DNA of 64,000 nt from an uncultured Veillonellaceae bacterium (GCA_900316275.1 ONCF01000068.1:21991-85990), one strand, 5' to 3'. Counted from the stretch's first letter, positions 8,854 through 17,852 are shown. A program made the numbers and translations. The notes: generated from the letters alone by a model not told the origin.

Positions 8854-9879
8854 ATGCATATCCCCGAAAATTATCTCAGCCCCGAGACCTGCGCCGTCAT
8901 GGGCGCGGTCATGGTGCCCGTCTGGCTGCTCGCCGTCAAAAAGGTTCGTGAGCACATCCCGCAGGAACGCCTGCCGCAGCTGGGCATCGGCGCCGCCTTT
9001 GTCTTCCTCGCGATGATGTTTAACATCCCGCTGCCCGGCGGCACGACGGGGCACGCCGTCGGCGGCACGCTCATGGCCATTTTGTTCGGCCCCTGGGCCG
9101 CCTGTCTCGGCGTCAGTGTGGCGCTACTGGTCCAGGCCGTCTTCTTTGGGGACGGCGGCATCCTCGCGCTGGGTGCGAACTGCTTCAATATGGCGTTTGT
9201 ACTGCCGTTCAGCGGCTATTTCGTCTACCAGCAGTTGCGCCAGCGCCTGTCCTCGGCGCACAGCGACCTCTTCGCGGCGGGCTGCGGTGCCTTTGTCGGC
9301 ATCAATCTGGCCGCCCTCTGCGCCGCCATCGAGTTTGGCATCCAGCCGCTGCTCTTCACGGACGGTGCAGGCCAGGCCCTCTACTGTCCCTATCCGCTCT
9401 GGGTGTCCATCCCGGCGATGCTCGCCGGCCACCTGACGCTCTTCGGCCTCGCCGAGGTCGTCTTCACCACCGCCGTCCTCGCCTACCTGCGCCGCACGAA
9501 CGCCACGCTGCTGGACACCGCCTCTCCCAGCTCTCAACTCTCAACTCCCAACACTTCACGCCCCACCTACGCCCTCCTCGCCCTGCTCATCCTCGGCACG
9601 CCGCTCGGCCTGCTCGCCGAGGGCACGGCCTGGGGCGAGTGGGACCCTGAGGAGCTTGCGGAGCAGGACTATCTGGGCTCGGCACTCGGCTACACCCCGG
9701 CTGGCATGGCGGACGGCTTTGACTTCACTGCGCTGTTTCCCGACTACACGGTCGCGGGTATGCCCGATGTCTTCGGCTATATCCTCTCGGCCATCATCGG
9801 AGCCGCGCTGCTCATCATCGCCTTTAAACTGTTCAGCACCTGCCTGCCCCAGCCCACGCGCTACGACACGCAGGCTTGA
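8854..9879 (+). CDS. cbiM: ECF cobalt/nickel transporter S component CbiM
   Basis: 341 residues from the ATG at 8854. The start matters: in CbiM/NikM the N-terminal amine and His2 bind the metal, and this ATG gives MHIPENYLSP. AGGAG lies ten bases upstream; the GTG at 8845 would bury His2. Core helices contain NIPLPGGTTGHAVGG, FFGDGGILALGANCFNMA and the small-residue-rich motifs of the family. The C-terminal region (about 250-340) contains TPLGLLAEGTAWGEW and FPDYTVAGM plus one helix, the PDGLE/CbiN-like extension seen in fused CbiM proteins. First gene of cbiM-cbiQ-cbiO. Confidence 0.9.
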   Translation: MHIPENYLSPETCAVMGAVMVPVWLLAVKKVREHIPQERLPQLGIGAAFVFLAMMFNIPLPGGTTGHAVGGTLMAILFGPWAACLGVSVALLVQAVFFGDGGILALGANCFNMAFVLPFSGYFVYQQLRQRLSSAHSDLFAAGCGAFVGINLAALCAAIEFGIQPLLFTDGAGQALYCPYPLWVSIPAMLAGHLTLFGLAEVVFTTAVLAYLRRTNATLLDTASPSSQLSTPNTSRPTYALLALLILGTPLGLLAEGTAWGEWDPEELAEQDYLGSALGYTPAGMADGFDFTALFPDYTVAGMPDVFGYILSAIIGAALLIIAFKLFSTCLPQPTRYDTQA

Positions 9880-9958
9880 TAAATCATCAGCTCAGCTACC
9901 AGCCGGGCTAACTCAATCAGCGTCTGCTTAATACTCTACGCACGCAAAGGAAACAACT

Positions 9959-10762
9959 ATGTTGAAACTGCCTGACTGGGCTGGTCAGGACGAGGTATAC
10001 ACACCGGACCGGGACCGTGATTACTACATCACCCGGTCCCTTTTGCGTCTTATGCTCGTCCTCGACGCCCTGCGCCAACAGGCGCGCCGCCGCCAGCACT
10101 GCACGGCCCTGCTCGGCCTGCTCGCCACGGTGCTGCTCATCCTCACGCTCGTGCTCGCACAGCACACGGCCTATCTCTGGGCCGTCGGCGCGGGCGAGGC
10201 CGTGCTGCTCTGCCTGCTGCCCGCCCGCACCCTGCGCCGGGTACTCGCGGGCGCACTGCTCGCCACGCTGTTCTGCGCACTCATCGTCCTGCCCGCGCTC
10301 TGGCTCGGCAACGGCCAGCGCGTACTGCTCCTGCCTGCCAAGACCTTTCTCACCGTCACGGCACTCAATCTGCTGCAGCAGAACTTCGCCTGGCACAGTC
10401 TCACGCACGCCTGCCGCCAGCTGCGCGTGCCTGGCGTCATCATCTTTATCCTCGACACGACGCTGCGCTACATCGTGCTGCTCGGCGAGGAGGCCGCACA
10501 GCTGCTCACGGCGCTGAAACTGCGCTCCATCGGCCACAACCCGCACAAGGGGCGCGCCATTGGCGGCCTCATAGGCGTGCTGCTGCTGCGCTCCCAGCAA
10601 ATGTCGCTCGACATGTACGATGCCATGCGCTGCCGCTGTTTCACCGGCGATTACCCCGCGCCGCCCGCCCGCTGGCAGCCGCACACGGCGGACCTGCTGG
10701 TCGCCGTGCTTCTGCTGCTTTATCTCTATTTATTTTGTCGCCTGGAGTTGCTGCCAGCTTGA
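9959..10762 (+). CDS. cbiQ: ECF transporter T component CbiQ
   Basis: 267 residues, four to five membrane helices (for example about 57-75, 77-95, 100-117 and the last 20 residues). The coupling-helix motifs of EcfT/CbiQ appear as LKLRSIGHNP and MYDAMRCRCF. It links the S component to the ATPase. It begins 79 bases after cbiM and continues to cbiO after a 161-bp spacer holding a strong hairpin. Confidence 0.9.
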   Translation: MLKLPDWAGQDEVYTPDRDRDYYITRSLLRLMLVLDALRQQARRRQHCTALLGLLATVLLILTLVLAQHTAYLWAVGAGEAVLLCLLPARTLRRVLAGALLATLFCALIVLPALWLGNGQRVLLLPAKTFLTVTALNLLQQNFAWHSLTHACRQLRVPGVIIFILDTTLRYIVLLGEEAAQLLTALKLRSIGHNPHKGRAIGGLIGVLLLRSQQMSLDMYDAMRCRCFTGDYPAPPARWQPHTADLLVAVLLLLYLYLFCRLELLPA

Positions 10763-10863
10763 GTTGTTGGCAAGGCCGCGACCATAAAGCGCAAGCATTT
10801 GGGTTGCTCTCCCTAGCAGCATAACGCAGGCACCACTGCCATAATCATATTTTCCTACAATAC

Positions 10864-10901
10864 TTAAGGAAACGCTGATTAAACCGTCAGCGTTTCCTTA
10901 A
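10864..10901 (+). repeat. Perfect 15-bp hairpin inside the cbi operon
   Basis: ttaaggaaacgctga (10864-10878) is the exact reverse complement of tcagcgtttccttaa (10887-10901), with an 8-base loop. There is no T-run after it, so it looks like an RNA-processing or attenuation hairpin setting cbiO expression relative to cbiMQ rather than a full terminator. The cbiO Shine-Dalgarno GGAGG starts nine bases later. Confidence 0.6.
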
Positions 10902-10923
10902 TCATGCTGGAGGCACTTGCCTG

Positions 10924-11622
10924 ATGAACAATCAACCTACATCTACCACCACCGCGCCGCAAATCGTCCTGGACGATGTCTGCTATGCCTACGGCAGCGT
11001 GCCCGTGCTCGCCCATGTCAGTGCCAGCATCCAGCAGGGCGAGACCGTCTGCCTCACAGGCCCGAACGGCGCGGGCAAATCCACGTTACTGAAGCTGCTC
11101 AACGGCCTCCTTTTCCCCGAACTCGGCCAGTACCGCTTCGAGGGCGAGCCCATCACAGCCGCGCGTATGCGCGAGCACCGCTATTCCAAATATTTCCACC
11201 AGCGTGTGAGTTTCCTCTGGCAAAATCCCGACGTGCAGCTGTTCTGCAGCACCGTTGCCGAGGAGCTCGCCTTCGGCCCCATCCAAATGGGCCTCACGGC
11301 CAATGAGGTCCGCCAGCGTACGGAGGACGCGCTACAGGCCCTGAGCATCGCCCACCTGCGCGACCGCGCCCCCTACAGCCTCTCCGGCGGTGAAAAAAAG
11401 CGCGTGGCCCTCGCCTCCCTGCTCACCATGAACCCCGCCGTCTGGACCATGGACGAGCCGGAAAGCTTCCTCGACGCCGCCGGCCGCGCCTGGCTGCTGG
11501 AGTTCCTCACCTCCCTGCAACAGGCAGGCAAAACGCTCATCCTGGCCACGCACGACCAGGAACTGCTGCAACGGTTCGGCAGACGCCAGCTGGCACTCCT
11601 GGCGCCTGCTCGCAACGCATAA
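10924..11622 (+). CDS. cbiO: ECF transporter ATPase CbiO
   Basis: 232 residues. ABC ATPase with Walker A GPNGAGKST (about 54-62), Q-loop VSFLWQNPDVQLF, signature LSGGEKKR, Walker B VWTMDEPE and switch His in ATHDQELL. The Q-loop form FLWQNPDVQLF and the FGP after EELA are typical of ECF-type ATPases. Powers cobalt or nickel uptake by CbiMQ. The Walker B acid is followed by Pro-Glu, with the catalytic Glu in place. Confidence 0.93.
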   Translation: MNNQPTSTTTAPQIVLDDVCYAYGSVPVLAHVSASIQQGETVCLTGPNGAGKSTLLKLLNGLLFPELGQYRFEGEPITAARMREHRYSKYFHQRVSFLWQNPDVQLFCSTVAEELAFGPIQMGLTANEVRQRTEDALQALSIAHLRDRAPYSLSGGEKKRVALASLLTMNPAVWTMDEPESFLDAAGRAWLLEFLTSLQQAGKTLILATHDQELLQRFGRRQLALLAPARNA

Positions 11623-11646
11623 AACAGCATTTTCCGCGCAATATAG

Positions 11647-11698
11647 AAAAGACACTGTTACCTTGCCACGCTGGGCGTATGTAACAGTGTCTTTTTCC
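11647..11698 (+). terminator. Bidirectional Rho-independent terminator
   Basis: AAAAGACACTGTTAC (11647-11661) pairs perfectly with GTAACAGTGTCTTTT (11681-11695) and runs into TTTTTCC. It ends the cbi operon and, read on the other strand, the decayed nik genes. Confidence 0.85.
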
Positions 11699-11756
11699 TT
11701 TACGAAACAGCATGCTCCGGTTTGGCTGAGCACCAGTTGGCTGCTGGCGCGCCACT

Positions 11757-11942
11757 TTACGACCGAACCATACGGAAGAAATCCACAGCCAGCAGTCTAC
11801 GTGCAGCCAGAGACTGCGGATGCGCCACGACGGTTGCCGTCGCGCCCTGCTCGACGATGCGGCCCTGCTCCATGACACATACGCGGTCGGCCACCTGCCC
11901 CTCCCAGGCCACGGAGAGATTTTTTACCTCCAACAGGCTCAT
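11757..11942 (-). pseudogene. Internally deleted nickel/peptide ABC ATPase (NikD start joined to NikE end)
   Basis: 61 codons. The first 15 (MSLLEVKNLSVAWEG) are a normal ABC ATPase opening with a good ribosome site (GGAGGGG). They are joined directly, near 11898, to QVADRVCVMEQGRIVEQG, the region just after the switch His of a NikE/OppF-type ATPase. Walker A, signature and Walker B are all missing, so no ATPase can be made. The simplest reading is one deletion from early nikD to late nikE in what were adjacent genes. Confidence 0.8.
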
Positions 11943-11964
11943 AGCTTGCCCCTCCTATAGGGAT

Positions 11965-12894
11965 TTAGTCTTTGGTGAGTTCCGGCGTGATTTCATAGTA
12001 GTCGGACGGATGTGCCGCAAAGCCCTTGACATTTTTCTTCATGACGAACGACATGCGCAAATGCGAAGCGTAGAAATACGCGCAGTCATCGAGGATCTGC
12101 TGCTCCATCTGGATGGCAATCTGGCTGCGCTTATCCGCACCGAACGTGTTGCGCAGCTGCTCCTCCAGTGACTCCATGCGGTCGTTGTAGTAGAAGCCCA
12201 TGTTGTAGGCCGAGCTTTTCAGCACATGCGTGGAGAAATAATACTCCGGGTCACCCGTAGGTGCCGTGACGAAAGCATTCGAGTACAAATCATACTCACC
12301 GCTCTTGAGGAAATTCTTGTAGTTGTTCGTGGCGTTGACGTCGAGCTTGATGCCGATGTCCTTGAGGTCGGCCTGCGCGGCCTCGGCGAGCAGCGGCAGT
12401 TCCTGACGGCTCGTGTAGGTCAGGTAGCGCAGCTCGAGGTTCTTGCCGTCTTTATCGACATAGCCGTCGCCGTCCGTATCCGCATAGCCCGCATCCTTGA
12501 GCAGGGCCTTCGCCTTTTCTTTGTCAAAGGCCACGGTGTGCACGGCGTTATCGCCGAACGTCATGCTCGCGGGGAACGGGCCGACGGCCGGCGTGCCCTG
12601 ACCGTGCAACAGCACCTTCGTAAAGTTCTCCTTGTCGATTGCCATAGAGATGGCCTGGCGCACGCGCAGATCCTGCAGGGCCGGTGTCTTGAAATTGAAC
12701 GCCACCTGATAGATGCGCGAGGTATCGGCCTGGCTCACGTGGTATTTGTCATTGTTCTGGAACAGTTCGAGGTTCGAATACGGCAGGCCCTGTACGGCAT
12801 CGAGTTCGCCGTTCTGCATGGCCATGGTCAGCGTGTCGCCGTCCGTGATGCTCTTCACGACGATTTTATCCATCTGCGGTTTCGTCTCGCCCCA
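11965..12894 (-). pseudogene. nikA: NikA-type nickel/peptide-binding protein, N-terminal third missing
   Basis: The C-terminal part of a family 5 substrate-binding protein: KSITDGDTLTMAMQNGELDA, LRVRQAISMAIDKENF, KDAGYADTDGDGYVDKDGK and GDPEYYFSTHVL. The Asp/Gly-rich loop and overall pattern fit nickel- or nickel-metallophore-binding NikA/CntA. The signal peptide and first domain are absent. Upstream, the reading frame of GETKPQMDK joins out of frame to the nikB fragment near 12893. The stop is intact. Without a signal peptide it cannot work as a lipoprotein receptor. Confidence 0.82.
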
Positions 12895-13475
12895 ATGGCC
12901 GTGCCACCGAGCAGTGAGCCCACAGAAAGCGCGAGCAGCGTGATAATCGTGATAAACGACGATTTCAGCACGTCATGCCAGAGAATCCAGCGCTCCGGCA
13001 CGCCGCGCGCACGGGCACCGGCCACGTAGGGCTTCGCGAGCTCCTCCAGCACGACGGCGCGAATCTGCCGCGTATACTTCGCCCCCATGGCGATGGCCAG
13101 CGTCACCGCCGGCAGCACGACGGAGAGCGGATTGTCCGCGCTGCTCATGACGGGGAACAGGCCAGCCTGCAGCGCGAGGAAATAGATGAGCAGCAGGCCG
13201 ACGAAGAAGTTCGGCAGCGAGTTGCCCACAAAGGTCAGGAAACGGATGATATAGTCAGGCCAGCGGTTCTGCCGCATGGCCGCATAGATGCCGAACGGGA
13301 TGGCGAACAGCAGCGTGAGTCCCACGGAGGCCAGCATGAGCTCGACCGTCGCCGGCAGCTTGTCCATGAACGTATCAAACACGAGCTTGCCCGAGATATA
13401 CGAGCGGCCCATGTCGCCCGTCACCACGCCCTGCAGCCAGTGCCCATACTGCACGAGGAACGGCTGATCGATGTC
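12895..13475 (-). pseudogene. nikB: NikB-type ABC permease, both ends missing
   Basis: The reading frame carries a clear BPD_transp_1 core: DQPFLVQYGHWLQGVVTGDM, TVELMLASVGLTLLFAIPFG, the coupling (EAA-type) loop AKPYVAGARARGVPERWILW and LLALSVGSLLGGTAI. The N-terminal helix is lost at the junction with the methyltransferase fragment (about 13475). The last helix is lost at the junction with nikA (about 12893), after which the frame runs into noise and stops. The nikC gene that would follow is absent. Confidence 0.8.
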
Positions 13476-13796
13476 ATGCAGGCCTACCGCGAGTGGCACC
13501 GCGTACTCGTCCCCGGTGGCCTGTTGCTGAACTTCGATTCTGACCTGCGTGGCGTCGTCTGGGATAACGCCAATACCGGCGATGCCCTCGCGCAAGCCAA
13601 GCTCGCCGAGTGCACGGCACTCAAGGACGCCATGCGCATCAACACGCACGTGCGCCGCGCCTGGGACGCCGCGTTCCTACAGTCTCTCGGCATGTTGGTC
13701 TCGACCGTGGCCAACATCGCGCCGCTCGTGCACCTTGACCCCACGCTGCAGTTCGACGCCGCCCCCATCTTTGCGCTCTGCGCACAAAAACGCTGA
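13476..13796 (+). pseudogene. Class I SAM-dependent methyltransferase, C-terminal fragment
   Basis: Plus-strand codons give YREWHRVLVPGGLLLNFDSD, the post-motif II region of a class I methyltransferase, and continue to a natural stop at 13796. The SAM-binding N-terminal half is missing. The fragment lies head to head with the nikB fragment, so one deletion that took the divergent promoter region and both 5' ends explains the junction. Methyltransferases of this type occur beside nickel ABC importers in Selenomonadaceae (general recollection). Confidence 0.72.
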
Positions 13797-13836
13797 GCAA
13801 CACCAGCTAACGCCAACTAAACACGACAACATACAG

Positions 13837-13886
13837 GCTCCCATACGCCTCCCCCATTGCTGGCCGGGCACGGGAGCTTATTTTTA
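13837..13886 (+). terminator. Rho-independent terminator after the methyltransferase fragment
   Basis: GCTCCC (13837-13842) pairs with GGGAGC (13872-13877) around a GC-rich loop and is followed by TTATTTTTAT. Confidence 0.6.
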
Positions 13887-13920
13887 TAGCAAACTTTCAT
13901 GTATGTTGCTACGGCAACGT

Positions 13921-13949
13921 TTGCCCTCGTGCCTATAGCATGCTATACT
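13921..13949 (+). promoter_or_regulatory. Sigma-70-type promoter of the U32 peptidase gene
   Basis: -35 TTGCCC (13921-13926), a 17-bp spacer and -10 TATACT (13944-13949), 88 bases before the ATG at 14037. Confidence 0.6.
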
Positions 13950-14036
13950 GTTAAATTGGAATAAGTCTCTTATTCAATCAATCATGCTTTTACTGACTTA
14001 CCGCCCTGCGCGGATGATAAAGGAGAACCTGCAACT

Positions 14037-15983
14037 ATGATATTGACGCGTAAATCCGTGGAACTGCTGGCCCCGGCCGGCACATGGGATGCTCTCGAGG
14101 CCGCCGTGGAGGCGGGTGCCGACGCTGTCTATCTCGGCGGCAAGCATTTCAACATGCGCATGCACGAGGGCGATTTCAACTTTGACGACGCGATGCTGAA
14201 ACGCGCTATCGAGTACACGCACAGCCACGGCGTACGCCTCTACATCACGCTCAACAACCTCATCAGCGACGAGGAGCTGCCCGCGCTGCGCGACTACCTC
14301 TTATATTTGAAGGAAATCCGTCCCGACGCTATCCTCGTGCAGGACTTCGCCGTACTGCGCCTCGTGCGTGAGCTCGGCGTCGACATCCCGCTGCACACGT
14401 CTGTCATGATGAACACGCACAACGCGCAGGCCATCGAAAAGCTCAAGGAATACGGCATCACGCGCATCGTCGTCGGCCGCGAGATGACGCTCTCCGAGCT
14501 CTCGCTGTTCCGCGAGCGCACAGGCATCGAGGTCGAGTACTTCATGCACGGCGACATGTGCTTCTCCGAGTCAGGCCAGTGCATCCACTCCGGCGTCGTC
14601 TTCAGCCAGAGCGGCAACCGCGGTCGCTGCCTCAAGCCTTGCCGCTGGGCCTACACGCTCATCGACGAGCAGACGGGCGAGCAGCTGGACGCGGACGGCC
14701 CCGGCGCCTACAAACTCGCGCTCAAGGACATGTGCATGTACCGCGCCATCCCGCAGCTCATTCAGGCCGGTGTCTTCTCCTTTAAAATCGAGGGCCGCAT
14801 GCGCCCCGCCGGCTTCATCCGCCGCATCGTAAGCACGTATAGAAAGGCCATCGACGCCTACATCGCCGATCCGAACGGCTACCAGACGGATGAAACGGGC
14901 TGGCAGTCCCTCTACGAAAACCGCGCGCGCGACTTCACAACCACGTTCGCGTTCGGTCCCACGAGCAAAGACGACATCGGCTTCACGGGCGAGCGCGAGC
15001 CGCGCTTCTTCTCCGAGGCCGTCGTCGAGGCTGGTTTCCAGGACGACGTGCTCAAACAGGAGCGCGACATCAATAAGGAGAACGCACCGCACCGCATGCT
15101 CGCCGTGCGTGTAAGCACACTGGACGCTGCCAAAGCGGCCGTCGACAACGGCGCTGACACCATCTACGTGGGTGGCGAGGCCTTCCGCCCGCTGCGTCCC
15201 TGGACGCTCGCCGACTACGACGAGATTATCCGCTATGCCGCGGACAAAACGCGCGTCGTCATCAACACGCCGCGCACGACCATGCGCCGCGAGTGTGGTG
15301 AGCTCGAGCAGTTCATGAGCGCCATCAAGAACAAAAACGTCGCCGGTATCATGGTCAGCAACCTCGGCGCGCTAAAACTCGCCCAGGCGCTCACGGACCT
15401 GCCCGTGCAGGCCGACCACTCGTTCAACCTCTTCAACCACGAGGCCGCCGCCTTTTTAAAGGACAACGGCCTCACCATGGCCACAGCCTCCTACGAGCTC
15501 TCGTTCGAGCAGCTGCGCGAAATCGTCGAGCAGAGCCCGCTGCCCATCGAGGTCGTCGTGCACGGCGCCTACGAGTCCATGCTTTGCGACCATAACATCC
15601 CCGGCATGTCCCTGCCACACTACAACGACCTCGACAACCCCGAGGTGCTCGACCGCCACTACGCCCTGCGCGACAAGGCCGGCGAGGTCCACGCCATCCG
15701 CATCGACCAGTACGGCCGCAACCATATTTACTTCGCCAAGGACCTCTGCCTCTACCCCTACCTAGCCAAATTCAACGGCGTCGCCTCTTACCGCATCGAG
15801 GCCCAGGACTACACGCCCGAGCTCACGGGCCTGCTCACCCAGGCCTACCGCACGGCCCTCGACCATCTCAGCGCAGGCGAGCCCGCCTACGACGCCGCCA
15901 CCTTCGAGCAAATCCAGCAGACCAGCCCCCGCGCCCTGGGTATCGGCACTTACAGATTCCGCCAGTCACGGAACTCTATTTAA
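14037..15983 (+). CDS. Peptidase U32 family protein (RlhA/YhbU-type)
   Basis: 648 residues. The N-terminal barrel starts VELLAPAGTWDALEAAVEAG, followed by DAVYLGGKHFNMR and ADFAVL-like strands. The U32 signature lies around 165-205: EYFMHGDMCFSESGQC, then a stretch with Cys residues up to GRCLKPCRW. These conserved Cys residues are linked to Fe-S binding or prephenate-dependent hydroxylation chemistry in RlhA/TrhP relatives. A second barrel-like part follows from about 345 (MLAVRVSTLDAAKAAVDNGA), giving the long two-domain form. True substrate, protein or RNA, cannot be decided here. Monocistronic. Confidence 0.87.
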   Translation: MILTRKSVELLAPAGTWDALEAAVEAGADAVYLGGKHFNMRMHEGDFNFDDAMLKRAIEYTHSHGVRLYITLNNLISDEELPALRDYLLYLKEIRPDAILVQDFAVLRLVRELGVDIPLHTSVMMNTHNAQAIEKLKEYGITRIVVGREMTLSELSLFRERTGIEVEYFMHGDMCFSESGQCIHSGVVFSQSGNRGRCLKPCRWAYTLIDEQTGEQLDADGPGAYKLALKDMCMYRAIPQLIQAGVFSFKIEGRMRPAGFIRRIVSTYRKAIDAYIADPNGYQTDETGWQSLYENRARDFTTTFAFGPTSKDDIGFTGEREPRFFSEAVVEAGFQDDVLKQERDINKENAPHRMLAVRVSTLDAAKAAVDNGADTIYVGGEAFRPLRPWTLADYDEIIRYAADKTRVVINTPRTTMRRECGELEQFMSAIKNKNVAGIMVSNLGALKLAQALTDLPVQADHSFNLFNHEAAAFLKDNGLTMATASYELSFEQLREIVEQSPLPIEVVVHGAYESMLCDHNIPGMSLPHYNDLDNPEVLDRHYALRDKAGEVHAIRIDQYGRNHIYFAKDLCLYPYLAKFNGVASYRIEAQDYTPELTGLLTQAYRTALDHLSAGEPAYDAATFEQIQQTSPRALGIGTYRFRQSRNSI

Positions 15984-16007
15984 AGGAAACTGCTACCAAC
16001 GTAGGAG

Positions 16008-16190
16008 TGGGGCTGGGGTGCTTTTGCGTAGCGGAACATGCAACCGGCGCAGCCGGCGGCCCTCCCGAATCTGTTTAATAACACCACTATGAATACTCGG
16101 TCCGCGCTTTAGCCGGACCAAAGTACAATGATGTTGAGCTCTTGGCGGAGGGCCGTTTGTGGAGCGGAGCAAAAGCACCCCAGCCCCACC
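16008..16190. repeat. Nested 183-bp palindromic element with 21-bp perfect terminal inverted repeats
   Basis: The outer arms are gtggggctggggtgcttttg+c (16008-16028) and its exact reverse complement (16170-16190). Inside them are a 9-bp pair, cggccctcc (16058-16066) with ggagggccg (16148-16156), and a central 6-bp pair, ggtccg (16100-16105) with cggacc (16115-16120). The whole can fold as one long interrupted hairpin. It carries no ORF and lies between the U32 gene and the aminotransferase. It looks like a MITE or a genus-specific palindromic repeat; no second copy is in this window. Confidence 0.65.
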
Positions 16191-16226
16191 GCCTCCCAAC
16201 CCGGATTAAAGAAAGGAACCCACTAT

Positions 16227-17525
16227 ATGAGTGAAAATCACTACATCGGCCCTGAGGCCATTATTGCGAAGAAGCAGCAGTACATTATGCCCTGCCTCGG
16301 CCACTTTTACCGGCACCCGCGCCAGTTCGTGCGAGGCTCCATGCAGTACCTCTACGACAGCGAGGGCCAGCAATACCTCGACTGCTACGCCGGCGTCTCC
16401 GTCATGAACTGCGGCCACTGCAACCCGGAAATCACGGCCAAAGTCACGGAGCAGGTCAACACCCTGCAGCACGTCTGCAACATCTACCTCACGGAAAACT
16501 TCGTCAACCTCGCGGAAAAACTCGCCGCGGTCACGCCCGGCGATCTGCAGAAAACCTTCTTCTGCTCCACGGGCTCCGAGGCCACCGAGGGCGCGCTGCT
16601 GCTCGCCGAAGTCTACACGGGCAACCCGGAAATCATCGCCCTGCGCCAGGGCCTGCACGGTCGCACGAAACTCGGCATGAGCGTCACGGGCCTCACGATG
16701 TGGCGCACCGACCCCAGCCCCGTCGGCGGCATCCATTTTGCACCGAACCCCTACTGCTACCGCTGCCCACTCAACAAGAAACCGGATACGTGTGACCTCG
16801 CCTGCGCCAACGCCGTCGAGGACGTCATCAAGACGGCCACCTCCGGCCATCCTGGCGCCTTCATCGCCGAGTCCATCCAGGGCAACGCCGGCTGCGTCGT
16901 ACCGCCTAAAGGCTACTTCAACCGCGTGCAGGAAATCTGCCATCAGTATGGTACCCTGCTCGTCATTGATGAGGTGCAGACCGGCTTTGCGCGCACGGGC
17001 AAAATGTTCGCCATCGAGAACTGGGGCGTCACGCCCGACATCATGGCCATGGCCAAAGCGCTCGGCAACGGTGCCCCCATCTCGGCCTTTATCGCGCCCG
17101 CGAAAATTGCCGACACCTACACGCGGCCCGGCGCCAGTACGCTCGGCGGCAACCCCGTCTCCAGCGTCGCCGGCCTCGCCGTGCTCAACTACATCGAGGA
17201 GCACCACCTCGCCGAGAACGCCTATGCCCGTGGGCAGCAGCTGCGCGCCGGCCTGCGTGAACTCGCCAAACGCCACCCCATCATCGGCGACGTGCGCGGC
17301 CTCGGCCTCATGGACGGTGCGGAGTTCGTGCACGCTGACGGCTCACCGGCCGCCGAGGAGCTCGACAATGTGCTCGAGGCCCTGCTCGACCGCGGCTTTA
17401 TCGTGGGCAAAAACGGCGCCGCGCGCAACGTGCTCGCGTTCCAGCCGCCGCTCGTCATCACCGAGGACAACGTCAACGACGTGCTCAATGCCCTCGACCT
17501 CATCCTCACGGAGCAAAAACTGTAA
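16227..17525 (+). CDS. Class III PLP-dependent aminotransferase
   Basis: 432 residues from the ATG at 16227 (AGAAAGGA upstream). Fold type I subgroup II: STGSEATEGALLLAE for cofactor phosphate, D248 in VIDEVQTGFARTG, the Schiff-base K277 in MAKALGNGAP, and STLGGNPVSS. The insert CYRCPLNKKPDTCDLACA is typical of the branch annotated as alanine-glyoxylate/beta-amino acid or 4-aminobutyrate aminotransferases. It lies near the lysine/ornithine decarboxylase, so a diamine or omega-amino acid substrate is plausible but not shown. The 3' end overlaps the converging gene at 17506 by 20 bases. Confidence 0.85.
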   Translation: MSENHYIGPEAIIAKKQQYIMPCLGHFYRHPRQFVRGSMQYLYDSEGQQYLDCYAGVSVMNCGHCNPEITAKVTEQVNTLQHVCNIYLTENFVNLAEKLAAVTPGDLQKTFFCSTGSEATEGALLLAEVYTGNPEIIALRQGLHGRTKLGMSVTGLTMWRTDPSPVGGIHFAPNPYCYRCPLNKKPDTCDLACANAVEDVIKTATSGHPGAFIAESIQGNAGCVVPPKGYFNRVQEICHQYGTLLVIDEVQTGFARTGKMFAIENWGVTPDIMAMAKALGNGAPISAFIAPAKIADTYTRPGASTLGGNPVSSVAGLAVLNYIEEHHLAENAYARGQQLRAGLRELAKRHPIIGDVRGLGLMDGAEFVHADGSPAAEELDNVLEALLDRGFIVGKNGAARNVLAFQPPLVITEDNVNDVLNALDLILTEQKL

Positions 17526-17796
17526 ACGCCTGTAGCTTAGCCACAGGATAGAACGTCGTATACTGCTCGATGTGCTTTTGCCAAAACGCCAACTGCTGCA
17601 TCCGTCCGCGCATTCCTTCCACGAAATACTGCGTGTCTGTCAGCGTCGCGCCCACCGCCAGCTCCACGAGGGAAAACTCCCGCGTCCGCTGGTTATACAG
17701 GATGACCCCATCACAGCGGGGATTGCCCCAGCCGATACTGTAATGCAGTTTCAAGTTATTTCGCGTTTCCTGGGAGATTTCCACCCATGCTTGCAT
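17506..17796 (-). CDS. Hypothetical protein, 96 residues
   Basis: Starts MQAWVEISQETRNNL behind an ideal AGGAGG seven bases upstream. Contains YSIGWGNPRCDGVILYNQ and a C-terminal aromatic-rich helix (FWQKHIEQYTTFYP). No signal peptide and no recognised domain. The DGVILYN...SLVELAVG alternation suggests a small alpha/beta fold. It converges on the aminotransferase and overlaps its last 20 bases. Separated from the decarboxylase genes upstream by a terminator, so it is an independent unit. Confidence 0.6.
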   Translation of the reverse strand: MQAWVEISQETRNNLKLHYSIGWGNPRCDGVILYNQRTREFSLVELAVGATLTDTQYFVEGMRGRMQQLAFWQKHIEQYTTFYPVAKLQAFTVFAP

Positions 17797-17852
17797 AGCT
17801 CATCCTCCTCTGTATAAAGAACGATTTGCAGAAAAAAACGAATAGAACTAAA

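Noticed and set aside
12226..13029. Plus-strand frame of 267 codons opposite nikA/nikB fragments
   Set aside because: Antisense shadow; the minus strand shows clear NikA and NikB motifs.
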